From Codonopsis lanceolata (Eukaryota > Streptophyta > Magnoliopsida > Asterales > Campanulaceae): a stretch of 64,000 bases of DNA. The stretch covers positions 1,680,579 through 1,744,578 of the forward strand of contig CM028383.1 in the NCBI GenBank assembly GCA_013146195.2, in the 5' to 3' direction. The notes below the pieces were generated by a model. The model was not told where the DNA came from. It saw only the letters and a list, made by a program, of their open reading frames with translations, and did no database searches. The position numbers were made by a program, and so were the translations under genes. Below, in pieces: positions 11,401 through 24,900 of the stretch. Positions within the stretch are counted from its first letter, which is position 1. Each line of letters begins with the position of its first letter.

Positions 11401-13226
11401 TGTTTGAGCAGAACGGAGTCAGTTTCTTGGGAAAATATTGTTGTGTATTGAACCTTGTCTGACAGTGTAACAACTCAAGTTCAGCCTAGCAGGCTTGATA
11501 TGCAGGGTTTTTTTCGCTGCTCCTCAACCTTAAACATAAATAAGCCTCTTTTCTTAGACATGCTGTGGTTTGTCAATATAGTTAGAATTGCTTTAGCATA
11601 TATAAGAAACAGTTATGTAACCTATCTAACAATTATGAATATCAAATCCATTGTTGACATTTTGATTGCTTTGTTAGTTACATGTACTCTCTCTCTCTCT
11701 CTATGTATGTATATCTATATATATGTATGTTTGTATAGATCTATAATTTCATTAGATTGTCATGTTTGTGCGATGTGCAGGAGATATGTTCACTGAAGAA
11801 CAGAATGAATTGGTTGAATCAGCAGCAGAGATGTTATATGGTCTGATTCATGTGCGATACATATTGACCAGCAAAGGAATGGCTGCAATGGTATGATTTT
11901 AAGTTGGATATTCTCTCATCTGTTTTATTGTTTTCTGATTTTGGGCATCAATGTTAATTTTTTTTCCATTGCATAATGTCCTAGTTATACAGTCTTATAT
12001 GAAATTCTGCAGTTAGAGAAGTACAAAAACTACGATTTTGGAAGGTGCCCGAGAGTTTACTGCTGTGGACAGCCATGCCTTCCTGTTGGCCAGTCGGACA
12101 TCCCGCGGTCAAGTACGGTGAAGATATACTGCCCCAAGTGTGAAGATATTTACTACCCTCGATCCAAGTACCAAGGCAGTATCCTTTGTATGGGTTGGTG
12201 CCATTGGCTACTTGTTTATTCATTGCTTTAGAATGGCTTTCTTATCTTCAGATTTTATTTTAATTTATTTGGAAAGGTTTTTCTTAAAGCTTTTATCATG
12301 TCCCTGTTTTTTAACTCATAAGAAGTTTGATTGGGAATCTGTGGCCTATATGTTTGTGGTTTTGTGAATTGAGTAGCACTACGGCATGTGGTTGTTAGAC
12401 TCCTCTTATAAGTAATCAGGTAACTTGAGTTTTTTTCATGTGGATATGTTTATATGGCTGTACCTACTCAATTTGACTCAATGCAGTCCCTATTGCTTGA
12501 GTAGGCTTGCATGAATTGTTAACCATTGTGTTTTGTCCGAAGCAGTCATCATCATGTGACCCAGACATGCGCTCGTGTCCTCGAGTGTTATCGTCACTGT
12601 CAGTTTTGGTCTTCCATGACACAGTTACATTATTTGATATTGATATTGCCATGCTTACCAAGTGGAGCAAGATAGGGAACTACATTGTGTCCAAACCATC
12701 TAAAAAAATTCTTTCATATTATCTCTTATTGGGCTACTTTTAGGGTTTCACAAATATGTTTATATCAATTTTATCATTTTCAGTTTTACGGCACATCCAT
12801 TATTGCAATCTTGTTATGACTACTCATATTATTAACATGTTATCTCCACAACATAATATATGAAGAAAATATGTAATAGGTAACCTGTAGTGTATTCTTT
12901 TGTAGGCCCATAATTTTGTTTGAAAATATGGTTGCATTTTAATGTGCATTACATGTCTGCCCATCCTTTTTTCTGTTGTGCCTTATGTTATTTAATAGTT
13001 TTTTTCTTCTTCCTGATACGTGTATTCTCTAGTCCGGTTCCAGTATATGTAGCTTAAAGTAAGGTGACAAGTTTATTCCTCGACTTTTGTCAAAGATATT
13101 GATGGTGCTTATTTTGGAACAACATTTCCTCACCTGTTCTTGATGACTTACGGCCACCTAAAGCCGCAAAAGGCGACACAGAGTTATGTCCCAAGAGTTT
13201 TTGGCTTCAAGCTCCACAAGCAGTGA
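8426..13226 (+). CDS. CKB: Casein kinase II (CK2) regulatory beta subunit
   Basis: Five coding exons join in frame: 8426-8699, 10605-10823, 11781-11890, 12013-12178 and 13096-13226, giving 299 aa. All introns are GT-AG. The N-terminus MYRDRGGGG and the following Ser/Thr-rich region with DRKRINDAL are as in plant CKB proteins. Exon 2 encodes the acidic segment EESETDSEESDVSGSDG and then SWISWFCNLRGNEFFCEV, the core of the family. The zinc-binding site is complete: Cys213, Cys218, Cys241 and Cys244, spaced as in animal CK2 beta, where it forms the dimer interface. The C-terminus FGFKLHKQ is the expected tail. The protein dimerises and tethers two catalytic alpha subunits, tuning substrate choice in nucleus and cytoplasm. 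Start 8426 is chosen because it gives the family N-terminus. Introns 1 and 2 are 1.9 and 0.96 kb. Confidence 0.95.
9460..9815 (+). repeat. Degenerate tandem repeat in CK2 beta intron 1
   Basis: About four units of roughly 90-95 bp, each with the order GGG(T/C)(G/A)CCG.GTG.AG.TTG, then GTG.AACTT.C, then GAC(T)AGG.TGAAT or GGATGGA, then GGGA.ATTATTAAT. The units have diverged considerably. They lie wholly inside intron 1. Function unknown. Confidence 0.55.
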
Positions 13227-15790
13227 AACGAGTCTCTCGACAGATGAATTACTTTGAGATCTTGTCCGGCTATCAGTGGGGCCTATGATCTCATATCTGA
13301 CAGTGTACAAGTGGTTTTAACAAGTCAGGTTAAGCGGCGCTGTAGGTCCAAAGTTGTGAAAACCAATGTATTGATGGAGAAATGATTCTCTGGCCTATTT
13401 GTCTAGCAAACTTGTCTTTTAAAAGTCTGTCAACGATTTTAACAGAAAGTTGTTAGGCTATTTTTTGTTTACCTTTTAGTTAACTTTTTTTTTTCTTTTT
13501 TCCCAATTAACAGGGTTGAAAATTGTATGAAATGATTCCCCGTGTAGTTCTTGTTAGTTATCTGTTTGTTTAATGTTGCGGTGTGAGCTGGTATATGGTC
13601 CGAGGTAGTAGTACAAATTTCAGCAGAGATGTCCGAAGAAGAGTTTTATGATGAAACTATTCCTTTAGTCGATAGCACTGTAGCTTGTAGACTTGTGCCT
13701 CTTCCTTGTCCAAAGTGCATACCTCTTGATTTGGACACGACCATCCTCTCTGCTATCAATCTTCTTGAGGCTATTGTAATTTACATAGTTGTTTTACGTT
13801 TCCCCATGGTTAGAAATTGTAATTTACATTGTTCTTTCCAGCACAAACTAGAGTTGTGATGACTATGTACAAGAATGAAGCAGCAAAACAGTGTTAGCAC
13901 AAGAGAAACAATACAATTGAATAATACGCGTCGCTGGGGTTTAGCCTTTGCTCGATCCAGCTAGCACTTATGTTATGGATCCCCAAATATACTGTATCAA
14001 TATAGTTAAGTCCGACAGAGAGCCAAAGCAACCTCATGAAGACCCAACACCCCCCCGCGGGAATCACAGTACCACAACACACTGTTGAACGCATTTCCTT
14101 ACAAACATCGTTTTGCTTTTATAAACTTGAGTAGTTGTCAAAAAATCAGTTATATCATTTGATTCAAATTGAATCAAACCAAACCCCCATAATAAATTAA
14201 TATTAATAAATATTTTGATATTACATTTATTATTATATAACTAAATTTTTCACTTTTTATATTACGTATATTATATAACTAATAGTTAAATGTATAATTT
14301 ATTTGGATGAGTAATTCTTGTACAATAAAGTTTATAAAAAATGAACATAAAATATATTTTTGGTCCAATTATTCCAAACCCATTCTTACACTAAATTCAA
14401 AGTCTGACTTATTAGGTCTCTCCCTCTCTCATTCTTTGTAATTTCTTTTTATCTATCAAAGCTTCGATCTCTCCAGCATCTCCTCTGATTTCTCTATCTC
14501 TGTCTCTCTCTATCTCTATCCAACCCCTTCCTTCATTTCCCCCAAACCCACTCTGTTTTTTAGGGATAAATCCTTATACACCCTATTTCTTTGTTTTACA
14601 TTTTCTTCCTTTTCCTATTTATCTTCAATAAAATATTTGCCCCAATTATTAGATTTAAATCCCTAGCCCCAACATTTGAGTTATAATTCCAGATTTCTGC
14701 AGGTTCACTTACAAGCAATGACATTTTATTTTCTTCTTCGTCACCGCCCTCATTCGATCTAGTTGTAGAACACCCATTTTCTTCCATCAATTTTATTTTC
14801 TTCTTCGTCGCGAGCAACAATTGCGAAGTTCATGTATCTGCCGACAGTTCGAAGAAGCCACCGTCGTTGAATGAAGCGACACCACTGTTGAAAATGCATA
14901 ACATTCACTGTTACCGGGCATAAAAAAGAGGAGTGGAGGAAACAATTGTGGATGTTTTCGTCCACCAACCTTCCGAGAGCGATTTTTAAAAGGCGTTTAA
15001 AAGCAATAGAAATCAAGGGTTATTTTTGGGGGAAAATCTAATTGACTACACCATTTGGTTAAGTCAGATATTTTAATTGAATTAAAAGTTAACTAACATT
15101 GTGAGCAAGTGAAAGATACCAAATTATTTGAGTTGCCACATCGTCTTATGCACACTTTTGAGTACTCTTATCTTTACTTTTAAATTATTTGTTATTTATA
15201 TTTTTAATGCTCATTCATACGTATGTGTAATTGACTAAAATTATTTAGAGATTAAGATTAAATTATTTTAAAAAATTTAATGAATGAGATTCATTCTCAT
15301 ATTCACATGTGTTAGAGTAGTTATCTACTTTTGATTTTCTATTTTCTCTCAACATGTTAAAAGTCAACCCCTATAATTAATATTATGAGCAGTTACACTC
15401 TGAGATTAATCTTCTAAACCATTATCCTTTACAAAACATCAACTTTACATTAATATAATCTCACAATAGAGCTCAATTGATCGACTGAGACTTATCTGGC
15501 CATACGGGTTGATTCCGCCGTAAAATCAAACGTCAATAAGTCAGTTATATATAACTCTTTACAAATAACCCACTTCAACTATGGATAAAATTCGAATAAC
15601 GCCCTTCAATTACTACTTAAAATAATGTACACCGGCCTCAACTGTAATATATTTTTTAAAATCGCACTTTCTATTTAGACGTTGATGTTTTAATTGATGA
15701 AATCAGATATAATGACACCGTATCATAGATACGAATATGGACACGAAGATCTAACTGATTACAAACCATGCAGTAAAAATAAAGTGATCC
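13227..15790. other. 3' flank of CK2 beta and intergenic region
   Basis: The 3' UTR of the CK2 beta gene probably occupies the first few hundred bases. A 76-codon open frame at 13629-13859 begins MSEEEFYDETIPLVDST but has no family I recognise; I treat it as chance or 3' UTR. Bases 14724-14745 and 14794-14815 share ATTTTATTTTCTTCTTCGTCNC, a local duplication. Bases 15557-15642 are a second copy of the dispersed repeat at 6294-6372. Much of 14100-15450 is AT-rich without gene signals. Confidence 0.4.
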
Positions 15791-15882
15791 TAAAAAATAA
15801 AAATAAAAATAAAAATAAAAATAAAAATAAAAATAAAAATAAAAATAAAAATAAAAATAAAAATAAAAATAAAAATAAAAAT
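15791..15882 (+). repeat. (TAAAAA)n microsatellite upstream of CDC48C
   Basis: About fifteen near-perfect copies of the hexamer TAAAAA end about 80 bases before the CDC48C start codon, so they lie in its promoter or 5' leader. Such tracts are length-variable. Confidence 0.9.
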
Positions 15883-15962
15883 GTTATACAAGGGGTTTTA
15901 GAGAACACCGCACACCCTAAACCTCGGTGTTAATTTTTTTCTTCTAAAGTGGGGAAAAAGCC

Positions 15963-18900
15963 ATGGGGAGGAGAGCCCCCGGCGCCGGAGCTAAGCCACC
16001 GTCGTTAATCCATAGAGTCCTTCGTCTTCGTATTGAAGAGTACCGCAAAAACCACGCCGACACCGATTCCGACGTCGATGACCTCGTCGGATACCTCCGC
16101 ACAGCTTTCCCGCAGTACACCCGCCACAACATTCACAAATTCACCAATGACGTTCAACTAGCCCTAGACGACATAACCGCCTCACCCGCCGCCGCCAGGC
16201 ATAAATCAAACGTCAATGACCGGCCCTCCACCTCGACGGACAGCCTCCATACGCCTGTTCACAAGAGGAGGAAGAAAATTATCAAGGGTAGAGAGAGATT
16301 TCGAGGTGTGGAAACTTCTGGTTCTTCGGTTGAAATGTTGGACGGCGACGTGTCGACATCGGACGATGCAATTTACGAAGAAAAATTAGAGCCCAAGTTT
16401 GATTTGACCAAGTCAATGCTTCTAAAGAGTTACACTGCATTGAAAAATTCCTCAACAAAATCAAAACAATTGGAAGAAAAGAATGTTGAATTGGAGGTTG
16501 TTAATAACAATAAGGAAACTAAGAAGGTTGATTTTATACATGGGGGATTGGGAGGAATTGTGGGGAAAGGGAAAAGTTTGAGCAATGTTGGTGATGGAGA
16601 GGGGAGTGGGACTGATGGACCGAGGTTTCGAGACATTGGTGGGATGAAGGGAGTGGTGGAAGAGTTGAAGATGGAAGTGATTGTGCCTTTGTACCATCCT
16701 CAGTTGCCAAAGTGGCTTGGGGTTAGGCCCATGGCGGGGATTTTGTTGCACGGACCACCCGGGTGCGGGAAGACTAAGTTGGCACATGCCATTGCTAACG
16801 AGACCGGTGTTCCGTTTTATAAGATTTCAGCTACCGAGTTGGTGTCTGGTGTTTCAGGTAGTACTTGTTTCTTTCTGGATTTAAAAGTTAGGATTTTGTT
16901 TGACACAAGTTCTTCGTTGATTGTTTTGAATATAATTTGGTGATTGAATCTGTCGTGATGAATTTATGTTTGCACTGAGTGATTTTTCTCGAATTGACCT
17001 GTATCCTGTGTTAGCTGGCAATCTGTTTTCCATGGTACTGTGATTATCTTAATAATCAATTGAACCCTATTAAATTAAATCTTATAAATCACTTACAATG
17101 GCTAGTTGATTTTAAGATTGTTTACTTGAAGTTTAGAGCTAGCAAAGTGGTTATAGGGTGGCTTGTGGAAACCTTTAGTTGGTCAACTTTCTCTCCCGAA
17201 ACACTAATAGGGTGCATGTTTTGGAATATATTGAAGCTGTTGCCTTCTGTTACGGGATGATCTATAAAATATATTATTTTGTAATATATTTTCTTTTTGC
17301 TGTAGATTATTCTTTTTGCATTTTCAGCTCCTAATACATTTAATATTCAACTTTGTATTTACAAATGTTCTGCTTTGCTGGTTGGTAGATGACCGTAGAG
17401 GTTGAGGATTTTCAACAGGGAGAATGTGTGACTTTTGAAATGTGTTAGTTTCTTTAGATTTATTGTAACTTAGATATCTATGATTTCATAGTAATTAGTA
17501 ATATAAACACGCTAACTGGTGAGAGAAACTCTCAGTAATGGCCTTTCCTTGTCAGAGATTGTAGGGAGACTTGTTGGCTTCTGAATGGATTGCTTAGGAT
17601 TTAGGGCTACTCCAGTAAATGTTCTACTTCTGCCAAATTTGGATAGGCTACATTCTGCTATTGCCTCCATTGAGACATACTCCCTCCGTTCCAAAATGTA
17701 TGTCGTTTTGGAGTTTTCACACAGACCAAAGAAACTTATTGTAAAGATTAAGCTGCCCTTATTTACTTTACTCCAAACATTAATGAGGTGTCTTTTGATA
17801 CTCTTGCCCAAAGAGTCAAGCACAAGTTACGGAGTCAATAAATATGAGTAGAATTGAAAAAAAGGAAAAAAGGTTCATTGAAAATTGCAAAGTGACGTCT
17901 ATTTTGGAACAAAAAAACTCTCCCAAAACGACATATATTATGGAACGAAGGGAGTAATATTTTTCTGAACAGTGACCACTGAAAATTCATTCGAATAAGT
18001 TCTTTTCTGTTTATTTCCATTGTTCACATTCCATGGCATGGCTTTAACTGTTAAACATGTGCTGGCTTGAGTTTTAATGCTCTGTGCATAGCCAGAAACA
18101 TTGTTGTTTTTATAATTGAAGCTGCCGGAATGTCCATTAGTGCTAATGCATAAAGTTAGATGTTCGTCAATCTATTGGTAAGTCCAGATTCACTAGATTG
18201 GTAGATCAGTTAGCTGTTGGATATTCCATAAAAAATATTTGTTTTGTGTGTGTGTGTGTAAATGCCCTATTATTAATCTTGCTTTGTGAGTCCTTTCATT
18301 CTGTCTTGTTCCAAAATGTGGCTCTCTTTTGGAAAACTGATGTTGGCAAGTTTCTGAACTTCATCTGAGTAAAGATTAATGGTTTTCTCGATGTTTTCCA
18401 ACTTTATTCTTCATTTTATGAGAGTTGGGATTATCTCCTTATAATGTTAAAACTTTTATTTAGAAACGGTCATTGTGGGATAGAGCCATGGGGTTATTTG
18501 TCTTTTTCTGGCGCTTTCATTGATCATCCTTACCATGGAAGTTTGGTTTTAATCTCATCATCTGCTGAAAAAATTTAGGTGCATCCGAAGAGAACATTAG
18601 GGAGCTATTCTCAAAAGCATACAGGACCGCACCATCTATTGTGTTTATTGATGAGATTGATGCAATTGCTTCAAAAAGAGAAAATCTACAGAGGGAGATG
18701 GAGCGGCGCATTGTGACACAATTGATGACTTGCATGGATGAATCACATAGAATTGTACAACCAGCTGATGTAAATGGAAATTCAGAGAGTTCTGATTCAA
18801 GACCTGGCTATGTTCTAGTAATTGGGGCTACCAATAGGCCGGATGCAGTTGATCCTGCATTAAGGAGGCCTGGGCGATTTGATCGCGAGATTGTTTTGGG

Positions 18901-21900
18901 TGTCCCTGATGAAAATGCAAGGGTGGAGATTCTTTCGGTGCTTACACACAAGCTTAAACTCGAAGGTGCTTTTGATCTTGTTAAAATTGCCAGGTCTACA
19001 CCAGGATTTGTTGGAGCTGACTTAGCAGCACTTGCAAACAAGGCTGGTAACCTTGCGATGAAGAGAATTATAGACCAGAGGAAGTTAGAGCTGTCTAGAG
19101 AACCTTTGGATGGGAATCACTCTGACGAGTGGTGGAAGAATCCATGGTCTCCTGAAGAGATGGAAAAACTTAGTATCACAATGGCTGATTTTGAGGTAAT
19201 TTGGACTGAGAAGTTTCATTTTTGGGAAGTAGTTGATGCGTATTAATTTTTGCATTCTTCTTCTTTTATTTGCATATGTATTTAGTGACTGTTCTTACAT
19301 GTTAAAATTTTTATTTTAGAGGAAAAATATTATTGTTCTGCTTTGTATAGGGTTCTACTCCGGTAACATGAATGTGCTTGTATTTGAGCTAGAAGTAGAA
19401 TTAATTTAATTGGCTTGATGCTTTTGGAATTATGACAATCCATGGAATACTAAAGGTTTGGAGTTATGGCTGAATGGAGTTTAATGGGGTACTATCATGT
19501 AAAATTTGTGTTTGTTGTATCATATTCTGAATACGATGTTATTAATGAACATCTAAGTACAGATATGATGTTTAGCTTTCGTTTATTAATATACGCTATA
19601 CTACAATATCAATAGCCTCGTATGTCTTTATCTGCAGGAAGCAGCTAAAATGGTTCAACCTTCTTCTAGAAGAGAAGGATTCTCTGCTATCCCCAATGTT
19701 AAGTGGGAGGATGTTGGTGGGCTTGACTTATTGAGGCATGAGTTTGACCGGTATGTTGTTAGGCGAATAAAATTTCCGGAGGATTATGAGGTAACTATAT
19801 TTTATAAATTGTTGAGTTGAGTAGCCAACTATTTAAAAGGTTAAGATTCAGAATTATGAAACAGTTGGATAATGGACAATGTTCACTTATAACCTGTAAC
19901 CAAGCAGAATATCATTCTTGTTGCATTTAGAAAGGTCTACTTGTAGTTGTTGTTGGCCCAACTGAAGTTTGTGAGCACATTTTAGGATATATATAGTGTA
20001 GTGATGATCTTTTAAAGGCCCCACTTCGGATTTGCCATAAATGACAGGACTCCAAACCTGGATGCATATAGATACTGGATACACAGCCATGTGGATATCC
20101 ATGGACACTTCTGGTACATTCCCTTGGTTTATCTTACAATTGTATGTCGGAAAAAAATATGGATACCTGATGTGTATAACCCTATTAATTTGGATCAAAT
20201 TTTGTTTGAATGAAAAACAAGCTTTTATTAATGAGGCAAACGTAGTAGAGGAAGTGACAGAGGTACTAGTGGACAACAAAACCTGACCATAAAGACAACC
20301 CTAAAAGTCCAGAACAAAAAACAGAAGTACGCCAGTTACTAACATCATCTGAGTCATCTTACAAGGCAAGCCCTTTAAAATCCCCAAGTTCACACAACTT
20401 AACCATGTTTTCTACTGATCAAAAAAAGAAAAAGAAAGCCATATCTCTCTCTAATATAACTATCTGACACAATTCTTTAAAAATAGAAACTCCAGTTATC
20501 AAAATCAAACACTCCAAAGGCTAACCTTATGTTGTGAAAACCTAAAATAATCCAACATGAATTTCTGAAACAAACCTGATATTGGTAATTGCAACATAAT
20601 TTAATGTATATTGCTCTAAGCCTGTAACTCTTTCCTACTGACTCATAGAATTTTTTCTAATTTCTTCACTTAATATATTTTGGTATCATAATTCATATCC
20701 TACTTTTTTGGAAGTCACTGAATCTCTGTGTCCAATCCATAGATCTAATCTGTTTCAGTACTTTATATGTATACAAAGGATACCTCCAAAAAACTGAGTA
20801 CTCACCAGAGTTGACTTGCTCCTAGTTGCTTATTAAAAATTAAAAATGTATGTCATCCCTCACAAAAAAAAAAAAAAACCATCCAGAAAAAGAGAAGGAA
20901 AGAGAAACCCTTTGGGACAGTTTATGTTCTTGTTGGATGATAGTCGGTGCTAGTTCATCTATTTGAATTCAGCTTTATAGTTGGCTTCTTGCTTCTTGCT
21001 TCTTCACTTCACTTTTTTTTTTTTTTCTTAAAGTTACCTTATTACTTTCTCAGAAAGTGTTGTGAGAAGGCTTTGGTCTTGTTCTATACTAAGAAATGTG
21101 TTCTGGGTTCTAAAGAGTCGTTCTTATTTCAGGAATTTGGAGTTGATCTAGAGACGGGTTTTTTGCTTTATGGGCCTCCGGGCTGTGGTAAAACTTTGAT
21201 TGCCAAGGCTGTTGCCAATGAAGCAGGAGCAAACTTTATACACATTAAGGTTTGTTCCCCTATTTGTAGTTCCAATTTTTTGCTTCAGCGTCTTCAAAGT
21301 TTTCTTATAGTGAAGTTATCTCATGTTTTTTACTCAAGGGTCCTGAACTTCTGAATAAGTATGTTGGTGAAAGTGAGTTGGCTGTGCGGACAATATTCAG
21401 TCGGGCAAGGACATGTGCTCCGTGCATACTCTTCTTTGATGAGGTGCTTCTGATTCTTACAATTTAATTTTGTTACTCCTGTTCTTGTTGTTGCTGTCTC
21501 CTTTTCTTTTCTCTCCTGTAAATAATACCCTCTCTATGTGTTTGAAGCTTGTTAGCTCTGTGTTACCTGTATTTATTGAGCTTGCCTGCCTTCTAGGTTT
21601 TGTGTATCTTGGTGTAAGATATGTTCCATCAGCCAGTAACACTGGCTGCCACATGCATCAAGTATCTGGTTTTGTAAAATTATGAGCTGAGTTGCTTCTG
21701 CTTCTGAAGAAGTGTGCGTCTAAATTCTGTTTATTTTGGTGCAAATATTTATCTACAACTAATTGCACCAGCAGCCACGATGCTGGCAATCAATTTTGGT
21801 TCTTTAGTTGATAATTCAAATACGAGATTTAAACTTCTTCTGGGTGTTATAGAATCTCGAAAACCTTTCAAATGCAAGTGATTAGTTGGCTACAAAAGGA

Positions 21901-24900
21901 CAGGCTCGTCGCCTTAACAATAGGAGGAATGTTCTCTTAACCTCTTGTTAGCCTGGTGTAATGCAGGTAGAGGGAGGGAAGGAGGTAGTTGGAGAGTGTG
22001 AATATTAAGGTGGAGAGAGATGTTTGGGAAGTTGCTCCTTTAGCGGTATCCTGGGGCATATGGACCGAACGCAATTGCAGAGCCTTTGAGAACATTGAGT
22101 TGAATGTAGACAGATGGAAGGAAAGCATTGTAGAAACAATCAGGTTCTGTCTACAGACAGAGCTCAAAGAGTAGACAGTTCTTTTGCTGAGTTCTTAGAT
22201 AGATTCACTATTGTATAACTTTTTTTTAGGTGCTCTTTGGTTGTATATATAGGCTGCGCCACCTGTTTTGGCATGTATTTATATTAATATTACTCTTACT
22301 TATAAAAAAAAAGGTGGAGAAAGACTCTTTGCTAAAGGAAATCCTTTGGTTCATATGGTAATGCCATTAATCTCTTGGAAGTTTTTGCAAATTTTACCTG
22401 ACTCGACTAGATAAAATAGTACTCCTTCCCTTCCTAAATAATTGTCCAACTTTTCTTTTCTGATGCACATGGGCTATATTGGAAACTACATATTATATCA
22501 ATTTTTATAATAGGGTCAATTAGTTTTTCTTAATCCGTGTGCTGTCAAACGTGACAATTATCTGGTAACAGAGGGAGTAGTTAATATAGGATTAGGATTC
22601 ATGGAGTAGATTGGAGCAGACTAATTGAGTCCAACTAAATTGATTAGTTCATTGTCAGTGTAAGGCGATGCTGAGTTGCTGACATACCTGGTGTAGTGTG
22701 TACAGTCAAAAGCTAGATCATCTGTTGTCCATATTATTTTTGTATTCCCCTAGCCTTCCACAACTCTCTCCCTCTATTTTCCCCTCTCAAACACAGAGTT
22801 TTCATGTTTTAACAATGACAGGGGAGCTATGGACCATTCTCCGACAAAATTTATTTTGCTAGCTGAGAGTATGATGGCGATAGAAGGGAAGGTTCTCAAG
22901 GTGTATGGCGATGCTGACAGAGTGACAGAGTGATTGTTTGCTAGACTGAATGGTTATGAAGTCGGTACATGACACAATAAGTGACTGAGGGCCAGGGGCC
23001 TGGAGCCAGGCACTGAGAAGGCTGAGATGTGTTAAAAGACTTGACACTTGAGATAAGATGGAGATAACATGAGAGTCCCAGGACAGTGTTTCACAGCCCT
23101 TTTCACGGTCATTTTGTCAAACTTAAACTTGTGTGGGACTATGAGTTTATGGGACTAATTATCCTACACATGAATCACATTGGCAACAGGTGGGATCGGA
23201 ACAAATTACTTCTTCAGTCTTTCCTAATTCTGCTTAGAAACATGCCCTAAATGTTCAGCAATTAACTTGGAACTCCTGTTATGGAACTAAGGCAATATTT
23301 AATGTTTTAACAATTTCATTTTATACATTAAGGTGTCTGAAAAACCAATTTTAAGATCAGAAAGTGGGGTTCAGATTGTAGGTAGCTGTTTTTAGATTTG
23401 AAGAAGTCCTCTTTACTGAAACTAAGCTATCTAGCTTGTAAAACTAGTATCAAGGGACACTTTTCAGGTATAACTATGAAAACTGAAGATAAATTGGGAA
23501 AGAGAAAAAGATGTACGAACAATTTCCTTATCACGCTATATGGATACATGTTTCAGGTATTCTCAAAGAGTAGAAGAGGGTGGATTCATGATGAGCACTT
23601 AAAAGTGAATCTTGGATAGCAGAGTCCATTCTTTTTGTGGTAGTTTGCACTAGGGGTGGCAATGCTTGGCACGATACGATAGCACGAACCAACACGACAC
23701 GATTATAAAACACGATTACAGAGACAAATGGCAAGATAAGCCCAGGACGACACTACACAACACGAAAGACACGAAATTGTTAATATATTCAAATTAATAA
23801 TTATTGTTATATTTATGATCAAATAAGATAGATAATATGGAAACACGATAATGAGGCACGAACACGACACGATAACACGAATTGCCACCCCTAGTTTGCA
23901 CTGACCTCTTATAATTTGATAATTATCTTATCAAAAAAAATAAATTGTTTGATAATTACCTGCCCTGCGTTTCGCAGCAGATTTTTTTTCTTTTTTTTTT
24001 TCCTGAACAGCAGAATTTGTGTTTAGCCATGTTTCAGTTGGGGAAATATTAATGTATAAAGAGCAATATTATACTGCATGAAAACATCCTGCTATGTGTT
24101 TATTACTCTGCTGTGCGGTATATTTTTCCTAGATAAGTACTTAAGGGTATTCACTAATTTCTCAAGTTAGAACAAAACAGACGAAGTTACCAGCTTCGTA
24201 TTTCCTTTTGCGGGTGTCTGCTTTTTTTTTTCCTCCTTGTCATTGACTTAGTACCCATAAACTGAATGGTGGCTTAGTCAACGTGGACTATGTTGTCAAC
24301 AAATATAGTAGATTAGCCATGGTCAGATGGTACACTTCTACTTAGTACATGAGTAATGTGGACTTCTTCAAAAAATCAGAATGATGGGGCTATTATGTTG
24401 TATCCTTCTTATTAAAAATATAATGTTACCTGAAAATTTAGATGTTATGTCCATGTCAAACAGGTTTCCTTCAATTTTTGTTTAATTTGTAGGTTCCCAA
24501 CTATTTTTCAAAGTTTCTTAGGCCGCATTCATTCGGTGCCTAGTGAACCTCGATGTAATTTTGTTGTTGATGATGGATTTTTTTTTTCCTAACTCTCTGT
24601 TCTTGGCTTGAACAACTTGTTTTCCCATCCAAGGGACAGTTAATTTTGTTTTCAAATGTAGTGACCTTATTGAACTCAACATGATTCAAGGAGTTCCATG
24701 GCCAAGACTTTTCATAATGATGGTCGTGAGAATGTATGACAAGAGTAATAATATATGAACATTTATGTTGGTTTTTCTGTTGTTTCATTATCTTCAGGTG
24801 GATGCTTTGACAACAAAGCGTGGAAAGGAAGGGGGATGGGTTGTTGAGCGTCTTTTAAACCAGGTGAGATTATAAAAAAATATTTTCCTCCGGTTGTGCC

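Noticed and set aside
13629..13859. Open frame starting MSEEEFYDETIPLVDST after CK2 beta
   Set aside because: No family recognised, no splice context, and it sits where the CK2 beta 3' UTR or flank is expected.
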